Shown here one piece after another: positions 1 to 5,490 of a DNA stretch of 5,490 nt (within the stretch, counting starts at the first letter, position 1; each line of letters begins with the position of its first letter). This DNA is from Candidatus Methanophagales archaeon (GTDB lineage Archaea > Halobacteriota > Syntropharchaeia > Alkanophagales > Methanospirareceae), in contig PIXU01000300.1 of the NCBI GenBank assembly GCA_003601795.1, positions 1 to 5,490 on the forward strand, written 5' to 3'. Below the pieces are notes generated by a model. That model did not search any database. It was given only the letters and a program-made list of their open reading frames with translations, and had not been told where the DNA came from. The translations under genes were made by a program, and so were the position numbers.

Positions 1-443
1 AAATCGTATTCCTCAATTTCTATTCCTTTCTCGTAGGTATAGACATCAAGGTCACGCATATTGGTTAAAATGCCATATCTCAATCCCTGCGACTCGATGT
101 ATTTTTTAATCTGAGGATAATGCCAGGATAAATCTTGCGTATCCGTACCTTTTGCATCAAATACAAATGGATGAGTGCGCGTATCAACAGGGATATAATC
201 AGGTCTTCCTACCTCTGTTGATTCCTGAGTAGCTATCGTTTTCCCAAATTTAAAGCCCAATACCTCCTTCAGAAATTCCTAAAGTAGAATTGGGGATATT
301 AATCTATCCTCGTCAGCCCGATAGCCCTCCATGTAGTCAAGATATGTTTTTGCCTTTCCATCAGAATAGTTTTCGTAGGATACCGAGCTTAGAATCTGTA
401 CGGTTTTCTTTATGCTGGTTATGCTGTCAAGTTTCTTCATCAT
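1..443 (-). pseudogene. Restriction-type nuclease, N-terminal part, interrupted by an in-frame TAG; runs off the left edge
   Basis: Read on the minus strand from ATG at 441-443 (a second ATG follows directly), one frame stays coherent to the window edge except for TAG at 279-281. Counting the TAG as codon 55, the first 54 residues end in ADEDRLISPILL, and the frame resumes with EFLKEVLGFKFGKTIATQES. The second part holds a PD-(D/E)XK-like core: GRPDY at residues 79-83 and FDAK at 95-98, then a Gln/Tyr-rich helix (HYPQIKKY) and GILTNMRDLDVYTYE. This layout resembles the N-terminal nuclease domain of type I HsdR and type IIG (Eco57I-like) enzymes. In type IIG proteins a methyltransferase and specificity region would follow, but that part lies outside the window. 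No good start codon or spaced ribosome site lies just after the TAG, so re-initiation looks unlikely. I infer a nonsense-mutated pseudogene; pyrrolysine read-through or a sequencing error remain possible. The nuclease-domain call is fairly safe; the subtype is not. Confidence 0.7.
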
Positions 444-513
444 TTATTTGTTTCTTCTTTGTTTTCTTTCAATTTCAACATTTGAAAAGAAAAAGGTGGG
501 CAAATGGATGCGA

Positions 514-524
514 GCGATATATCC
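514..524 (-). promoter_or_regulatory. Possible TATA element upstream of the nuclease gene
   Basis: The minus strand reads GGATATATCGC about 75 bp upstream of the nuclease ATG, which would give a leader of roughly 50 nt. The AT core is flanked by the inverted repeat ATGGAT (504-509) / ATCCAT (521-526), so a repressor could cover it. The leader that follows is purine-rich and has no clear Shine-Dalgarno motif. This rests only on the motif and its position. Confidence 0.25.
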
Positions 525-547
525 ATAGCGGTAACTAAATATAAAAT

Positions 548-599
548 CAAAAAATAAAAAACCGAGGGGAGATGCTAAAATCTACATTTCCATCTCCCC
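548..599 (-). terminator. Hairpin plus T-rich tail ending the trpB2 transcript
   Basis: Positions 566-574 (GGGGAGATG) and 591-599 (CATCTCCCC) are perfect 9-bp inverted arms around a 16-nt loop. The loop contains a further AAAT/ATTT pair (578-581 and 586-589). On the minus strand, the direction of trpB2, the hairpin is followed by TCGGTTTTTTATTTTTTG. A G+C-rich stem with a T-run about 55 bp beyond the trpB2 stop is a good intrinsic-type terminator, and oligo-T alone also ends archaeal transcription. The rest of 444-652 holds nothing else that I can support. Confidence 0.7.
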
Positions 600-652
600 G
601 TCCCTTGCGCGCCGTTTATCGTCTTCTGATTGCGATTACGGTTGCAATTGCC

Positions 653-2017
653 CTACTCCGCCTGCGGCAGATTAGCCAATGCCTGCTTCACCAACTCCGC
701 GGGATACTCGTAATCCACGAGTTTTCCACTCAAAAACGCGTCGTATGCACCCAGGTCGAAATGCCCGTGACCTGAATTATTGAAGTATATCACTTCTTCT
801 TTACCTTCCTCCTTGCATCGCAACGCCTCGTCTATCACCGCTTTCACTTCGTGTGCTGATTCCGGTGCTATTATATGCCCTTCCGACTCGGCAAATAATT
901 TCGCAGCCTTGAACACCTCGGTCTGGTGATATGCCACCGCATCTATCCAGCCGTCCTTCACCAGCTTGCAGAGTAACGGTGCATCGCCGTGGTATCTCAG
1001 CCCGCCTGCGTGAATAGGTGGCGGGACGAACGTATGCCCCAGCGAGAACATCTTCAACAGAGGCGTCATCCCCGCACTGTCACCGAAATCATATAGATAC
1101 AGCCCCTTCGTCAGCGTTGGACATGCCATCGGCTCACAAGCAACGATTTTTAAGTCCGGCTTTTTTCCTGTTAGCTTATCGCCTGCGAACGGAAAAGTAG
1201 CCCCACTGAAGTTACTGCCGCCGCCGACGTTTCCGAAGATCACATCGGGATATTCGTCTATCTGCTCAAACGCGAGCTTTGCCTCCAATCCTACTACCGT
1301 TTGATGCAATATAACGTGATTCAGAACCGAACCCAGTGCATAGTTCGTATTGTCGTGCGTGGCTGCATCCTCTACCGCTTCGGAGATTGAAATGCCCAGA
1401 CTACCCGTAGTGTCCGGGTCCTTCTCCAGGTATTGACGTCCATATTCCGTGTTCTTGCTCGGGCTCCGGAATACTTCGCCGTTCCACGTTTCCATCATTA
1501 CCCGCCGGTATGGTTTCTGGTCGTAACTCGCAGCAACCATGTAAATCGTGGATTTCATTCCGAATAGCATGGTACCAAAAGCGAGTGCAGAACCCCACTG
1601 ACCCGCCCCGGTTTCCGTTGCTATCCTCTCAACGCCTTCTTTCATGTTGTAATATGCCTGTGCAACCGCAGTATTCGGTTTATGACTTCCTGGCGGGCTA
1701 ACTCCTTCCCACTTGTAATAAATCCTCGCTGGCGTCTTCAGTTTCTCCTCTAATCGCTTCGCTCTGTACAACGGCGTGGGTCGCCAGAGCCGGTAAATCT
1801 CTCGAACTTCCTCCGGTATAGGAATCCACCGCTCCGTGCTCACTTCCTGTTTTATCAGCCCCATGGGGAAAATAGCCGCTAAATCATCGGGTGTTATTGG
1901 CTCCTTCGTCGCTGGATTCATCGGTGGGTCCAGCGGAGAGGGCATGTCCGCCTGTATGTTGTACCACTGCTTTGGGATTTCTTCCTCATCGAGGAATATC
2001 TTTTCTCTCTCGTTCAT
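653..2017 (-). CDS. trpB: TrpB2-type tryptophan synthase beta chain (TrpB-like PLP enzyme)
   Basis: This 454-residue pyridoxal-phosphate enzyme belongs to the TrpB2 branch of tryptophan synthase beta chains. The family joins indole to serine to make tryptophan in the cytoplasm; some characterised TrpB2 enzymes use O-phosphoserine instead. Visible landmarks are [12 protein letters not shown] (79-90), the cofactor lysine K113 in GSHKPNTA, the catalytic-type glutamate E135 in ETGAGQWG, and the phosphate-binding loop GGGSN (265-269). The long N-terminal extension before RPTPL and the length near 450 residues separate it from the roughly 400-residue TrpB1. The start ATG at 2015-2017 has AAGGA 5 nt upstream and a TATA element about 50 bp upstream. 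The gene ends in TAG and a hairpin terminator follows. No trpA or other trp gene is in the window, so it appears to stand alone, as many TrpB2 genes do; it may salvage indole. It lies downstream of pus10 on the same strand but seems to have its own promoter. Enzyme family is very secure; the physiological substrate is inference. Confidence 0.95.
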   Translation of the reverse strand: MNEREKIFLDEEEIPKQWYNIQADMPSPLDPPMNPATKEPITPDDLAAIFPMGLIKQEVSTERWIPIPEEVREIYRLWRPTPLYRAKRLEEKLKTPARIYYKWEGVSPPGSHKPNTAVAQAYYNMKEGVERIATETGAGQWGSALAFGTMLFGMKSTIYMVAASYDQKPYRRVMMETWNGEVFRSPSKNTEYGRQYLEKDPDTTGSLGISISEAVEDAATHDNTNYALGSVLNHVILHQTVVGLEAKLAFEQIDEYPDVIFGNVGGGSNFSGATFPFAGDKLTGKKPDLKIVACEPMACPTLTKGLYLYDFGDSAGMTPLLKMFSLGHTFVPPPIHAGGLRYHGDAPLLCKLVKDGWIDAVAYHQTEVFKAAKLFAESEGHIIAPESAHEVKAVIDEALRCKEEGKEEVIYFNNSGHGHFDLGAYDAFLSGKLVDYEYPAELVKQALANLPQAE

Positions 2018-2034
2018 TTTATTCCTTCTACCTC
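2018..2034 (-). promoter_or_regulatory. Ribosome binding site of trpB2
   Basis: On the minus strand the leader reads GAGGTAGAAGGAATAAA directly before the ATG. AAGGA lies 5 nt and GAGGT 12 nt from the start codon. This supports the ATG at 2015-2017 over later methionines and contrasts with the absence of such a motif before pus10. Confidence 0.55.
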
Positions 2035-2065
2035 ATTATTGCATACACATAAATGGTCACAGCGG

Positions 2066-2077
2066 TATAAATATATA
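2066..2077 (-). promoter_or_regulatory. TATA box for trpB2
   Basis: The minus strand reads TATATATTTATA, centred about 54 bp upstream of the trpB2 ATG. A start site about 25 bp downstream would leave a leader of roughly 28 nt that includes the Shine-Dalgarno motif. It suggests that trpB2 is transcribed independently of pus10. Confidence 0.5.
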
Positions 2078-2104
2078 GTCGTTCCGAAAAGTAACCACCA
2101 GATT

Positions 2105-2175
2105 ACACCGATTTTCACGAGATTAAAAATAGCTCACACAACCCACCAAAAGAAATAATCCGTGTAAATCGGTGT
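2105..2175. repeat. Imperfect inverted repeat built of GATT-ACAC-type units
   Basis: The left arm at 2105-2124 is ACACCGATTTTCACGAGATT. The right arm at 2157-2175 is AATCCGTGTAAATCGGTGT, whose reverse complement matches the left arm with one substitution and one single-base gap. The spacer is 32 nt. The left flank AACCACCAGATTACACCGATT has the look of dispersed intergenic repeats made of (A)GATT-ACAC units that I recall from other prokaryotic genomes; membership was not tested. It lies between the pus10 stop and the trpB2 promoter. It could fold in the pus10 transcript, but no T-run follows it on that strand, so a terminator role is doubtful. Confidence 0.7.
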
Positions 2176-2198
2176 CTCAAATAGAGGGAAGTTATACT

Positions 2199-3464
2199 TT
2201 ATGTACAACAATAAAAAACGTCCATCACGTCCAACTCCTTCACTTCCGCATCCGTTCCAAGCAACTCGCTCAAATTCGGCTTCGTTCTTCCCCCGTCTCC
2301 CGATACGAGTTCCTTTATGTACAGACCACCATCACATCTTATCTCCATAAAGAAAACCGACTCGTCAAACGATATCAATTTTGCACTATGTACCTTCCTC
2401 CGCCTTACCATGTCCGCCCTTCTATGTAATACTCTCGTTGGTGTCCTCTGTTCTATCACTGCTCCGGTCAGCGTATTTAGAGCATTCTCCAAATCCTTTT
2501 CAGGCACCTTTGGTTTAATCCGCACTCCGACCCTGTAAGTCTTGTCTGCTTTCGCACTTTTTATCTGCGCTACCATTTCCCGTTTCACGTATTGAAGACC
2601 TGTTACTTCCAGTTTACCCGCGTTTTCTTCTCTCACTTTATCCTCTAACATCCGCAAATCCACGTTCCTCCGTTTCGGCTCCTTTATCTCAACCACAAAA
2701 GGGCGACCTGAACCGAGCATTCGTGCATCTATGTCCTCTCTCCCGCATCCATGCAGTACCATGTATTTACCTTTGAACGCTGCCAATATCGAGCTGCTTA
2801 TCAGTTCCTCCACGGATTCTGGATACATTTTGCCGGTGTAATTGCACTTCTCACAGCCTCTACCCCGGCACTCACGGCATAACCACCTTGTTTGTGGTAT
2901 CCCTCGCTCGAACTTCCTGTATCTGCCATAAATGAAAACCGAGTTCACCTGTAATTCCACCTTTTCCGTCCATAAATTCAGTAGTACTACAAGGTCAGGC
3001 CGCTCAAAATCCACTGTTTTTCCTGTTTCTCGCTCTATTCTTTTTCCTATTTCTCTATTCAATTCCGCCTTTAACGGCTCAGCGTAAGAAGCTCCTGCAA
3101 TCTCCCATATCAACTCCTCGTTCTCAAGCAGCATCCCGCTTACTTTTGTACCCACGAGGAACGAGTCAAATTCGTAACCTCTCAGCGCTTCCAGTGCCTT
3201 TAGCACCCACTCATCCAGATTCTCAAACAGGCCATTACATACCCAGCATTTTCCTTGCAATTCTATTTCTTCGCCTAAATTCCATTTCGTTCTCAACACT
3301 TCTTTCAGTATTTGCCCTCTTTTTGCGTTTGATAGTCCTGAGGAAATCTTTGCAAATTGTCTGCCAAGGCAGTTATCGCAGATAGGTCCAAGTCCTTCTT
3401 TTACTATTTTGCGTGCTGTTTCTATAACGTCCTCTCCTAAATCTCCTAAACCAGCGACTCTCAT
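2199..3464 (-). CDS. pus10: tRNA pseudouridine synthase Pus10 (Psi54/Psi55)
   Basis: Pus10 converts U54 and U55 of the tRNA T-loop to pseudouridine in archaea, doing the work of bacterial TruB at U55. The 421-residue length is usual for archaeal members. The N-terminal region (1-80) has two Cys pairs, C29/C32 in CDNCLGRQ and C73/C76 in CWVCNG, that should bind zinc. The middle segment to about 190 is the accessory THUMP-like region. A second four-Cys cluster, CRECRGRGCEKC (196-207), precedes MYPESVEELI. The catalytic motif is GREDIDARMLGSGRPF (241-256), with D244 the likely nucleophile, and the C-terminal catalytic fold continues to the end. The ATG at 3462-3464 has no Shine-Dalgarno motif and a TATA-like element about 28 bp upstream, so the mRNA may be leaderless. 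It is divergent from the methyltransferase operon. All key residues are present and I see no damage. Family assignment is very secure and is also the best sign that this is archaeal DNA. Confidence 0.95.
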   Translation of the reverse strand: MRVAGLGDLGEDVIETARKIVKEGLGPICDNCLGRQFAKISSGLSNAKRGQILKEVLRTKWNLGEEIELQGKCWVCNGLFENLDEWVLKALEALRGYEFDSFLVGTKVSGMLLENEELIWEIAGASYAEPLKAELNREIGKRIERETGKTVDFERPDLVVLLNLWTEKVELQVNSVFIYGRYRKFERGIPQTRWLCRECRGRGCEKCNYTGKMYPESVEELISSSILAAFKGKYMVLHGCGREDIDARMLGSGRPFVVEIKEPKRRNVDLRMLEDKVREENAGKLEVTGLQYVKREMVAQIKSAKADKTYRVGVRIKPKVPEKDLENALNTLTGAVIEQRTPTRVLHRRADMVRRRKVHSAKLISFDESVFFMEIRCDGGLYIKELVSGDGGRTKPNLSELLGTDAEVKELDVMDVFYCCT

Positions 3465-3487
3465 TTTTTGCTCAATATTTTGAAAAG

Positions 3488-3496
3488 CTAAATATG
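3488..3496 (-). promoter_or_regulatory. Possible TATA element for pus10
   Basis: The minus strand reads CATATTTAG centred about 28 bp from the pus10 ATG, which would give a leaderless mRNA and fits the missing Shine-Dalgarno motif. An alternative AT-rich element, ATATAAATATG on the minus strand at 3526-3536, overlaps the methyltransferase TATA box and would give a leader of about 40 nt. Confidence 0.35.
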
Positions 3497-3523
3497 CTCA
3501 CAACTTAAATTGGAGGGTATGTG

Positions 3524-3537
3524 ACATATTTATATGT
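3524..3537 (+). promoter_or_regulatory. TATA box and palindrome upstream of the methyltransferase operon
   Basis: Positions 3529-3536 read TTTATATG, a full match to the archaeal TATA consensus TTTAWATR. A start near 3555-3560 would leave a leader of about 15-20 nt before the GTG at 3576, or about 55-75 nt before the later ATG codons. The box is embedded in a perfect inverted repeat, ACATAT-TT-ATATGT, which could simply reflect AT composition or be a binding site for a regulator. It sits in the 111-bp gap shared with the divergent pus10. Confidence 0.55.
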
Positions 3538-3575
3538 ATTGGTTGTAGTTAAAGTAACCACAAAAAATAAAAACG

Positions 3576-4625
3576 GTGAACACGGAAGAATATCAACAAA
3601 TTGGTTTTGAAAAGATGAAATTTGAGCAAATGATAAACCAGATAATAGAAGGTGATAGCTTTGAACTTTTAGAGTGTATCCCAAATGGAGTGGTAGACCT
3701 TGTTATAACAAGCCCACCATACTACAAACAGCGGGATTATGGGATGGGAATAGGAAATGAAGACACACCTGAGGGGTATATTGAAAACCTTCTAACGATA
3801 TTTCATGAATGTGTCAGGATAGTTAAGAACACGGGTAGTATCGTATTCAATTTGGGCGACAAATACAACAAGGAAGGAAGTTTGTCGCTAATTCCTTTTA
3901 GATTTGCTGCTGAAGTAATAAAAAACGAACCAGTAAAACTTGTAAACACCATAACTTGGATAAAAAGGAATCCTACGCCAAGGCAGTTCAAGCGACGGCT
4001 TGTGAGCAGCACGGAGCCTTTCTTCCATTTCGTCAAGTCAAACAATTACTATTATAACATTGATGCGTTCTTGACCGAACCAAATACAAAAAAAGGACGG
4101 AGAAAAAGGGAAAATACCAACGTCGGAAAGAAATATTTTAAATTAATAGAAGCATCTACTTTATCAGAGCAAGAGAAGCAAAAAGCGGGGGAAGAATTGC
4201 ATAAAGTGATAGAGGAGGTTAAGAAAGGCGAAATAGCGGAATTCCGGATGAAGATACGCGATATTCATGCACCTGCATTTGGCGGTCAAGAAGGAGGTAG
4301 AAAAACTCAGCTTGAAAAGCAAGGTTTTACGATTATCCGGATTTTTGGCAACGAATTGAAGCGTGATGTTATCGAAAACTCGGTGGAGACAATAAAAAAC
4401 TGCCCTCATCCCGCAGTGTATCCTGAGTCTATAATTCGGGAATTAGTTAAATTACTCACGAGAGAGGAAGATGTAGTCTTGGACCCTTTTGTTGGGTCAG
4501 GAACCACAGCGGTGGCGTGTAAGAAATTGGGGCGGAAATACATTGGTCTTGACATCAATCCTGAATACTGTGAATATGCAAGAGAGCGATTAATAACGAC
4601 ACAAGCAAAATTAGGATGGTTTTAA
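3576..4625 (+). CDS. Site-specific DNA methyltransferase, beta class (N4-cytosine or N6-adenine)
   Basis: This is the modification enzyme of a type II restriction system; it transfers a methyl group from S-adenosylmethionine to an exocyclic amino group in a specific DNA site. The catalytic motif IV, TSPPYY (residues 45-50), is near the N terminus, and the cofactor motif I, DPFVGSGTT (303-311), is near the C terminus, followed by KYIGLDINPEY with acidic D326. This order defines the beta class. SPPY favours N4-cytosine but does not exclude N6-adenine. The charged segment around 160-260 between the motifs is the likely target-recognition region. At 349 residues it looks complete. The longest reading begins with GTG at 3576 without a ribosome site; ATG at 3615 or 3630 is also possible, since family resemblance starts at MINQIIEGDSFELL (residue 19). 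It runs directly into the downstream endonuclease gene, with a 10-bp overlap or a 2-bp gap depending on the latter's start. Base composition is more A+T-rich than trpB2, consistent with transfer. Confidence 0.93.
   Translation: MNTEEYQQIGFEKMKFEQMINQIIEGDSFELLECIPNGVVDLVITSPPYYKQRDYGMGIGNEDTPEGYIENLLTIFHECVRIVKNTGSIVFNLGDKYNKEGSLSLIPFRFAAEVIKNEPVKLVNTITWIKRNPTPRQFKRRLVSSTEPFFHFVKSNNYYYNIDAFLTEPNTKKGRRKRENTNVGKKYFKLIEASTLSEQEKQKAGEELHKVIEEVKKGEIAEFRMKIRDIHAPAFGGQEGGRKTQLEKQGFTIIRIFGNELKRDVIENSVETIKNCPHPAVYPESIIRELVKLLTREEDVVLDPFVGSGTTAVACKKLGRKYIGLDINPEYCEYARERLITTQAKLGWF
4613..4619 (+). promoter_or_regulatory. Shine-Dalgarno-like site at the methyltransferase/endonuclease junction
   Basis: AGGATGG lies 8 nt before an ATG at 4628-4630 and itself contains the upstream ATG at 4616-4618. 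The spacing favours 4628 as the true endonuclease start, just after the methyltransferase TAA at 4623-4625. Either start implies translational coupling. Confidence 0.4.
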
Positions 4626-5359
4626 AAATGGGAGATGCTACAAGCATCATGGAAAATGCGTATGCAAAGGCCAATAAAAGCCCTTTTGACCTCAATGCAA
4701 TGGATGAAAAACGGAGAGAATGGATAACTACGATAGCGGATGCATGCGAATCGCAGAAAGCAGTAACAACGGCTCTTTTAACTTGTCTCGTAAAGAAAAG
4801 GATAGAACCGGAACAGGATATTCGACTTCACCGAAAAGAATTTGCGGGTGGATACTCGGCACGGGTGTTTGACACGAAGTATGTAACGCCTTTTCTCAAA
4901 AAGAGATTCCCAAGAATAGCGATGAAAGAAAGTGGCTGGTTAAGCAGGTCTATTGAACAGCCCCATCCGTTTACGCTGGATTTTCCCGGTAAAGCCCGAG
5001 ATGAAAAAGTAAAACACTGCTTTCTCCTTATTCAGGACGATATTGAAGAAAATAACGCGGATGCGGAGAAATATTTACTGGCTTTATTTACGCTTCTGAT
5101 ACAAAAATTTACAGAAATCAGAAGCATCTTAGAGGGTGTGACTTTCCCAAAGGAAATACCAATTGATTTAATTATAGGGTCTTTAAAATCGCATTTTTTC
5201 CATAAGTATACCTCTGCATGGGCGTCTAAGCTGCCTGTTATCACGATATACTCCTTATATCAATTAATGATGGAAGACATTACCCGATACCGAAATAAAA
5301 CACTGAAAAGTTTGGGTGGATGTCATCAAAGCGATAAGGAATCCTCTTTAATCTCTTGA
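4616..5359 (+). CDS. Probable type II restriction endonuclease partner, apparently truncated before the catalytic domain
   Basis: The ORF is 247 residues from ATG 4616, or 243 from ATG 4628, which is better placed behind AGGATGG. It is tightly coupled to the methyltransferase gene, the usual position of the cognate endonuclease. The first 100 residues are largely helical and charged. A segment at about 82-120 with FAGGYSARVFDTKYVTPFLK, MKESGWLSRSIEQ and FTLDFPGK resembles, from memory, the N-terminal region of type II enzymes of the BsaWI sort, whose targets contain CCGG; I could not test this. Residues 120-240 look helical, ending in MEDITRYRNKTLKSLG and HQSDKESSLIS. No PD-(D/E)XK motif is visible, and the ORF ends about where I would expect that core to begin. 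The stop lies 15 bp from the convergent 3' end of moeA, and no reading frame resumes. I infer a 3'-truncated gene whose product probably cannot cut DNA. Alternatives are a short enzyme of unknown fold or a DNA-binding remnant. Partner role is likely; exact family is uncertain. Confidence 0.6.
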   Translation: MVLKMGDATSIMENAYAKANKSPFDLNAMDEKRREWITTIADACESQKAVTTALLTCLVKKRIEPEQDIRLHRKEFAGGYSARVFDTKYVTPFLKKRFPRIAMKESGWLSRSIEQPHPFTLDFPGKARDEKVKHCFLLIQDDIEENNADAEKYLLALFTLLIQKFTEIRSILEGVTFPKEIPIDLIIGSLKSHFFHKYTSAWASKLPVITIYSLYQLMMEDITRYRNKTLKSLGGCHQSDKESSLIS

Positions 5360-5374
5360 TAGAGACTCATCACC

Positions 5375-5490
5375 TCACCCCCACACAACCACTTCCACCT
5401 TCTCTCCCGCCCCTACACCTTCCTTATTTTCCTCTATCACCACAAACCCATCCGATTTCGTCATGCTGGATAATATGCCAGAGCCACTCA
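5375..5490 (-). CDS. moeA: Molybdopterin molybdenumtransferase MoeA, C-terminal end (partial)
   Basis: Only the last 37 codons are in the window, ending at TGA 5375-5377 on the minus strand. The visible sequence is SGSGILSSMTKSDGFVVIEE followed by NKEGVGAGEKVEVVVWG. This matches the C-terminal beta-barrel domain (domain IV) of MoeA-type proteins: a conserved SGSG-x-x-SS(M/L) turn, a D-G-hydrophobic strand, and G-x-x-x-G-E-x-V-x-V before the end. MoeA inserts molybdate or tungstate into adenylated molybdopterin in the cytoplasm during molybdenum or tungsten cofactor synthesis. The gene converges with the truncated endonuclease gene and the 3' ends are 15 bp apart. The tail looks intact, so whatever removed the end of the endonuclease gene spared moeA. 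Family call is good despite the short stretch, since the motif pattern is distinctive; paralogues with fused domains cannot be separated here. Confidence 0.8.
   Translation of the reverse strand, partial: SGSGILSSMTKSDGFVVIEENKEGVGAGEKVEVVVWG

Noticed and set aside
440..526. A 28-codon minus-strand ORF (ATG 524-526 to TGA 440-442) that overlaps the nuclease ATG as ATGA
   Set aside because: It has no ribosome site, its start lies inside the presumed TATA element, and its composition is low-complexity Lys/Glu/Asn. The overlap is probably chance.
290..538. Plus-strand ORF rich in Phe, Cys and Ser
   Set aside because: It is the antisense shadow of the nuclease N terminus and its purine-rich leader; the minus-strand frame carries recognisable conserved sequence.
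572..775. Plus-strand ORF across the terminator and the trpB2 3' end
   Set aside because: It is antisense to the hairpin terminator and to conserved trpB2 codons, with no recognisable domain.
2172..2538. Plus-strand ORFs opposite the 3' part of pus10
   Set aside because: They are antisense to well-conserved pus10 sequence and show no domain or start signal.
5352..5365. Short palindrome TCTCT-TGAT-AGAGA as a terminator for the endonuclease or moeA
   Set aside because: The stem is only 5 bp, low in G+C, and has no T-run after it on either strand; kept only as a detail of the truncation junction.
1..5490. CRISPR array, tRNA or rRNA gene, or insertion sequence
   Set aside because: I found no regularly spaced repeats, no cloverleaf-like sequence and no transposase or terminal repeats on either strand.

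Overview
The window looks like archaeal chromosome, probably from a euryarchaeote. It carries an archaeal-type Pus10 tRNA pseudouridine synthase and a TrpB2-type tryptophan synthase beta chain. AT-rich TATA-like elements lie about 25-55 bp upstream of starts, and some starts have little or no Shine-Dalgarno sequence. The exact lineage cannot be fixed from this sequence; methane- or alkane-metabolising archaea would fit, but that is inference.

Layout, left to right. (1) Positions 1-443, minus strand: the N-terminal part of a restriction-type nuclease with a PD-(D/E)XK-like motif. The gene runs off the left edge and is broken by one in-frame TAG codon. (2) 444-652: an intergenic stretch with the trpB2 terminator hairpin and a possible nuclease promoter. 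(3) 653-2017, minus: a full-length TrpB2. (4) 2018-2198: the trpB2 promoter and an imperfect inverted repeat. (5) 2199-3464, minus: full-length pus10. (6) 3465-3575: a divergent promoter region with a palindrome over the TATA box. (7) 3576-4625, plus: a beta-class DNA methyltransferase (SPPY motif, N4-cytosine or N6-adenine). It is followed in the same operon by (8) 4616-5359, plus: a likely type II restriction endonuclease partner that ends before any recognisable catalytic motif. (9) 5375-5490, minus: the C-terminal end of moeA, convergent with the endonuclease and only 15 bp from it.

Housekeeping genes (trpB2, pus10, moeA) are therefore interleaved with two separate restriction-type loci, and both loci look damaged. 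The left nuclease has an internal stop codon. The right endonuclease keeps what looks like a helical N-terminal region but no visible PD-(D/E)XK core, while its methyltransferase is complete. The simplest reading is decay of restriction systems, leaving an orphan methyltransferase. Two alternatives deserve testing: pyrrolysine read-through of the TAG, and a non-cleaving remnant kept to bind DNA. The methyltransferase operon is visibly richer in A+T than trpB2 (35% versus 55% G+C in two 60-base lines counted), which fits acquisition by transfer. I did not find a convincing wholly new multi-gene system.
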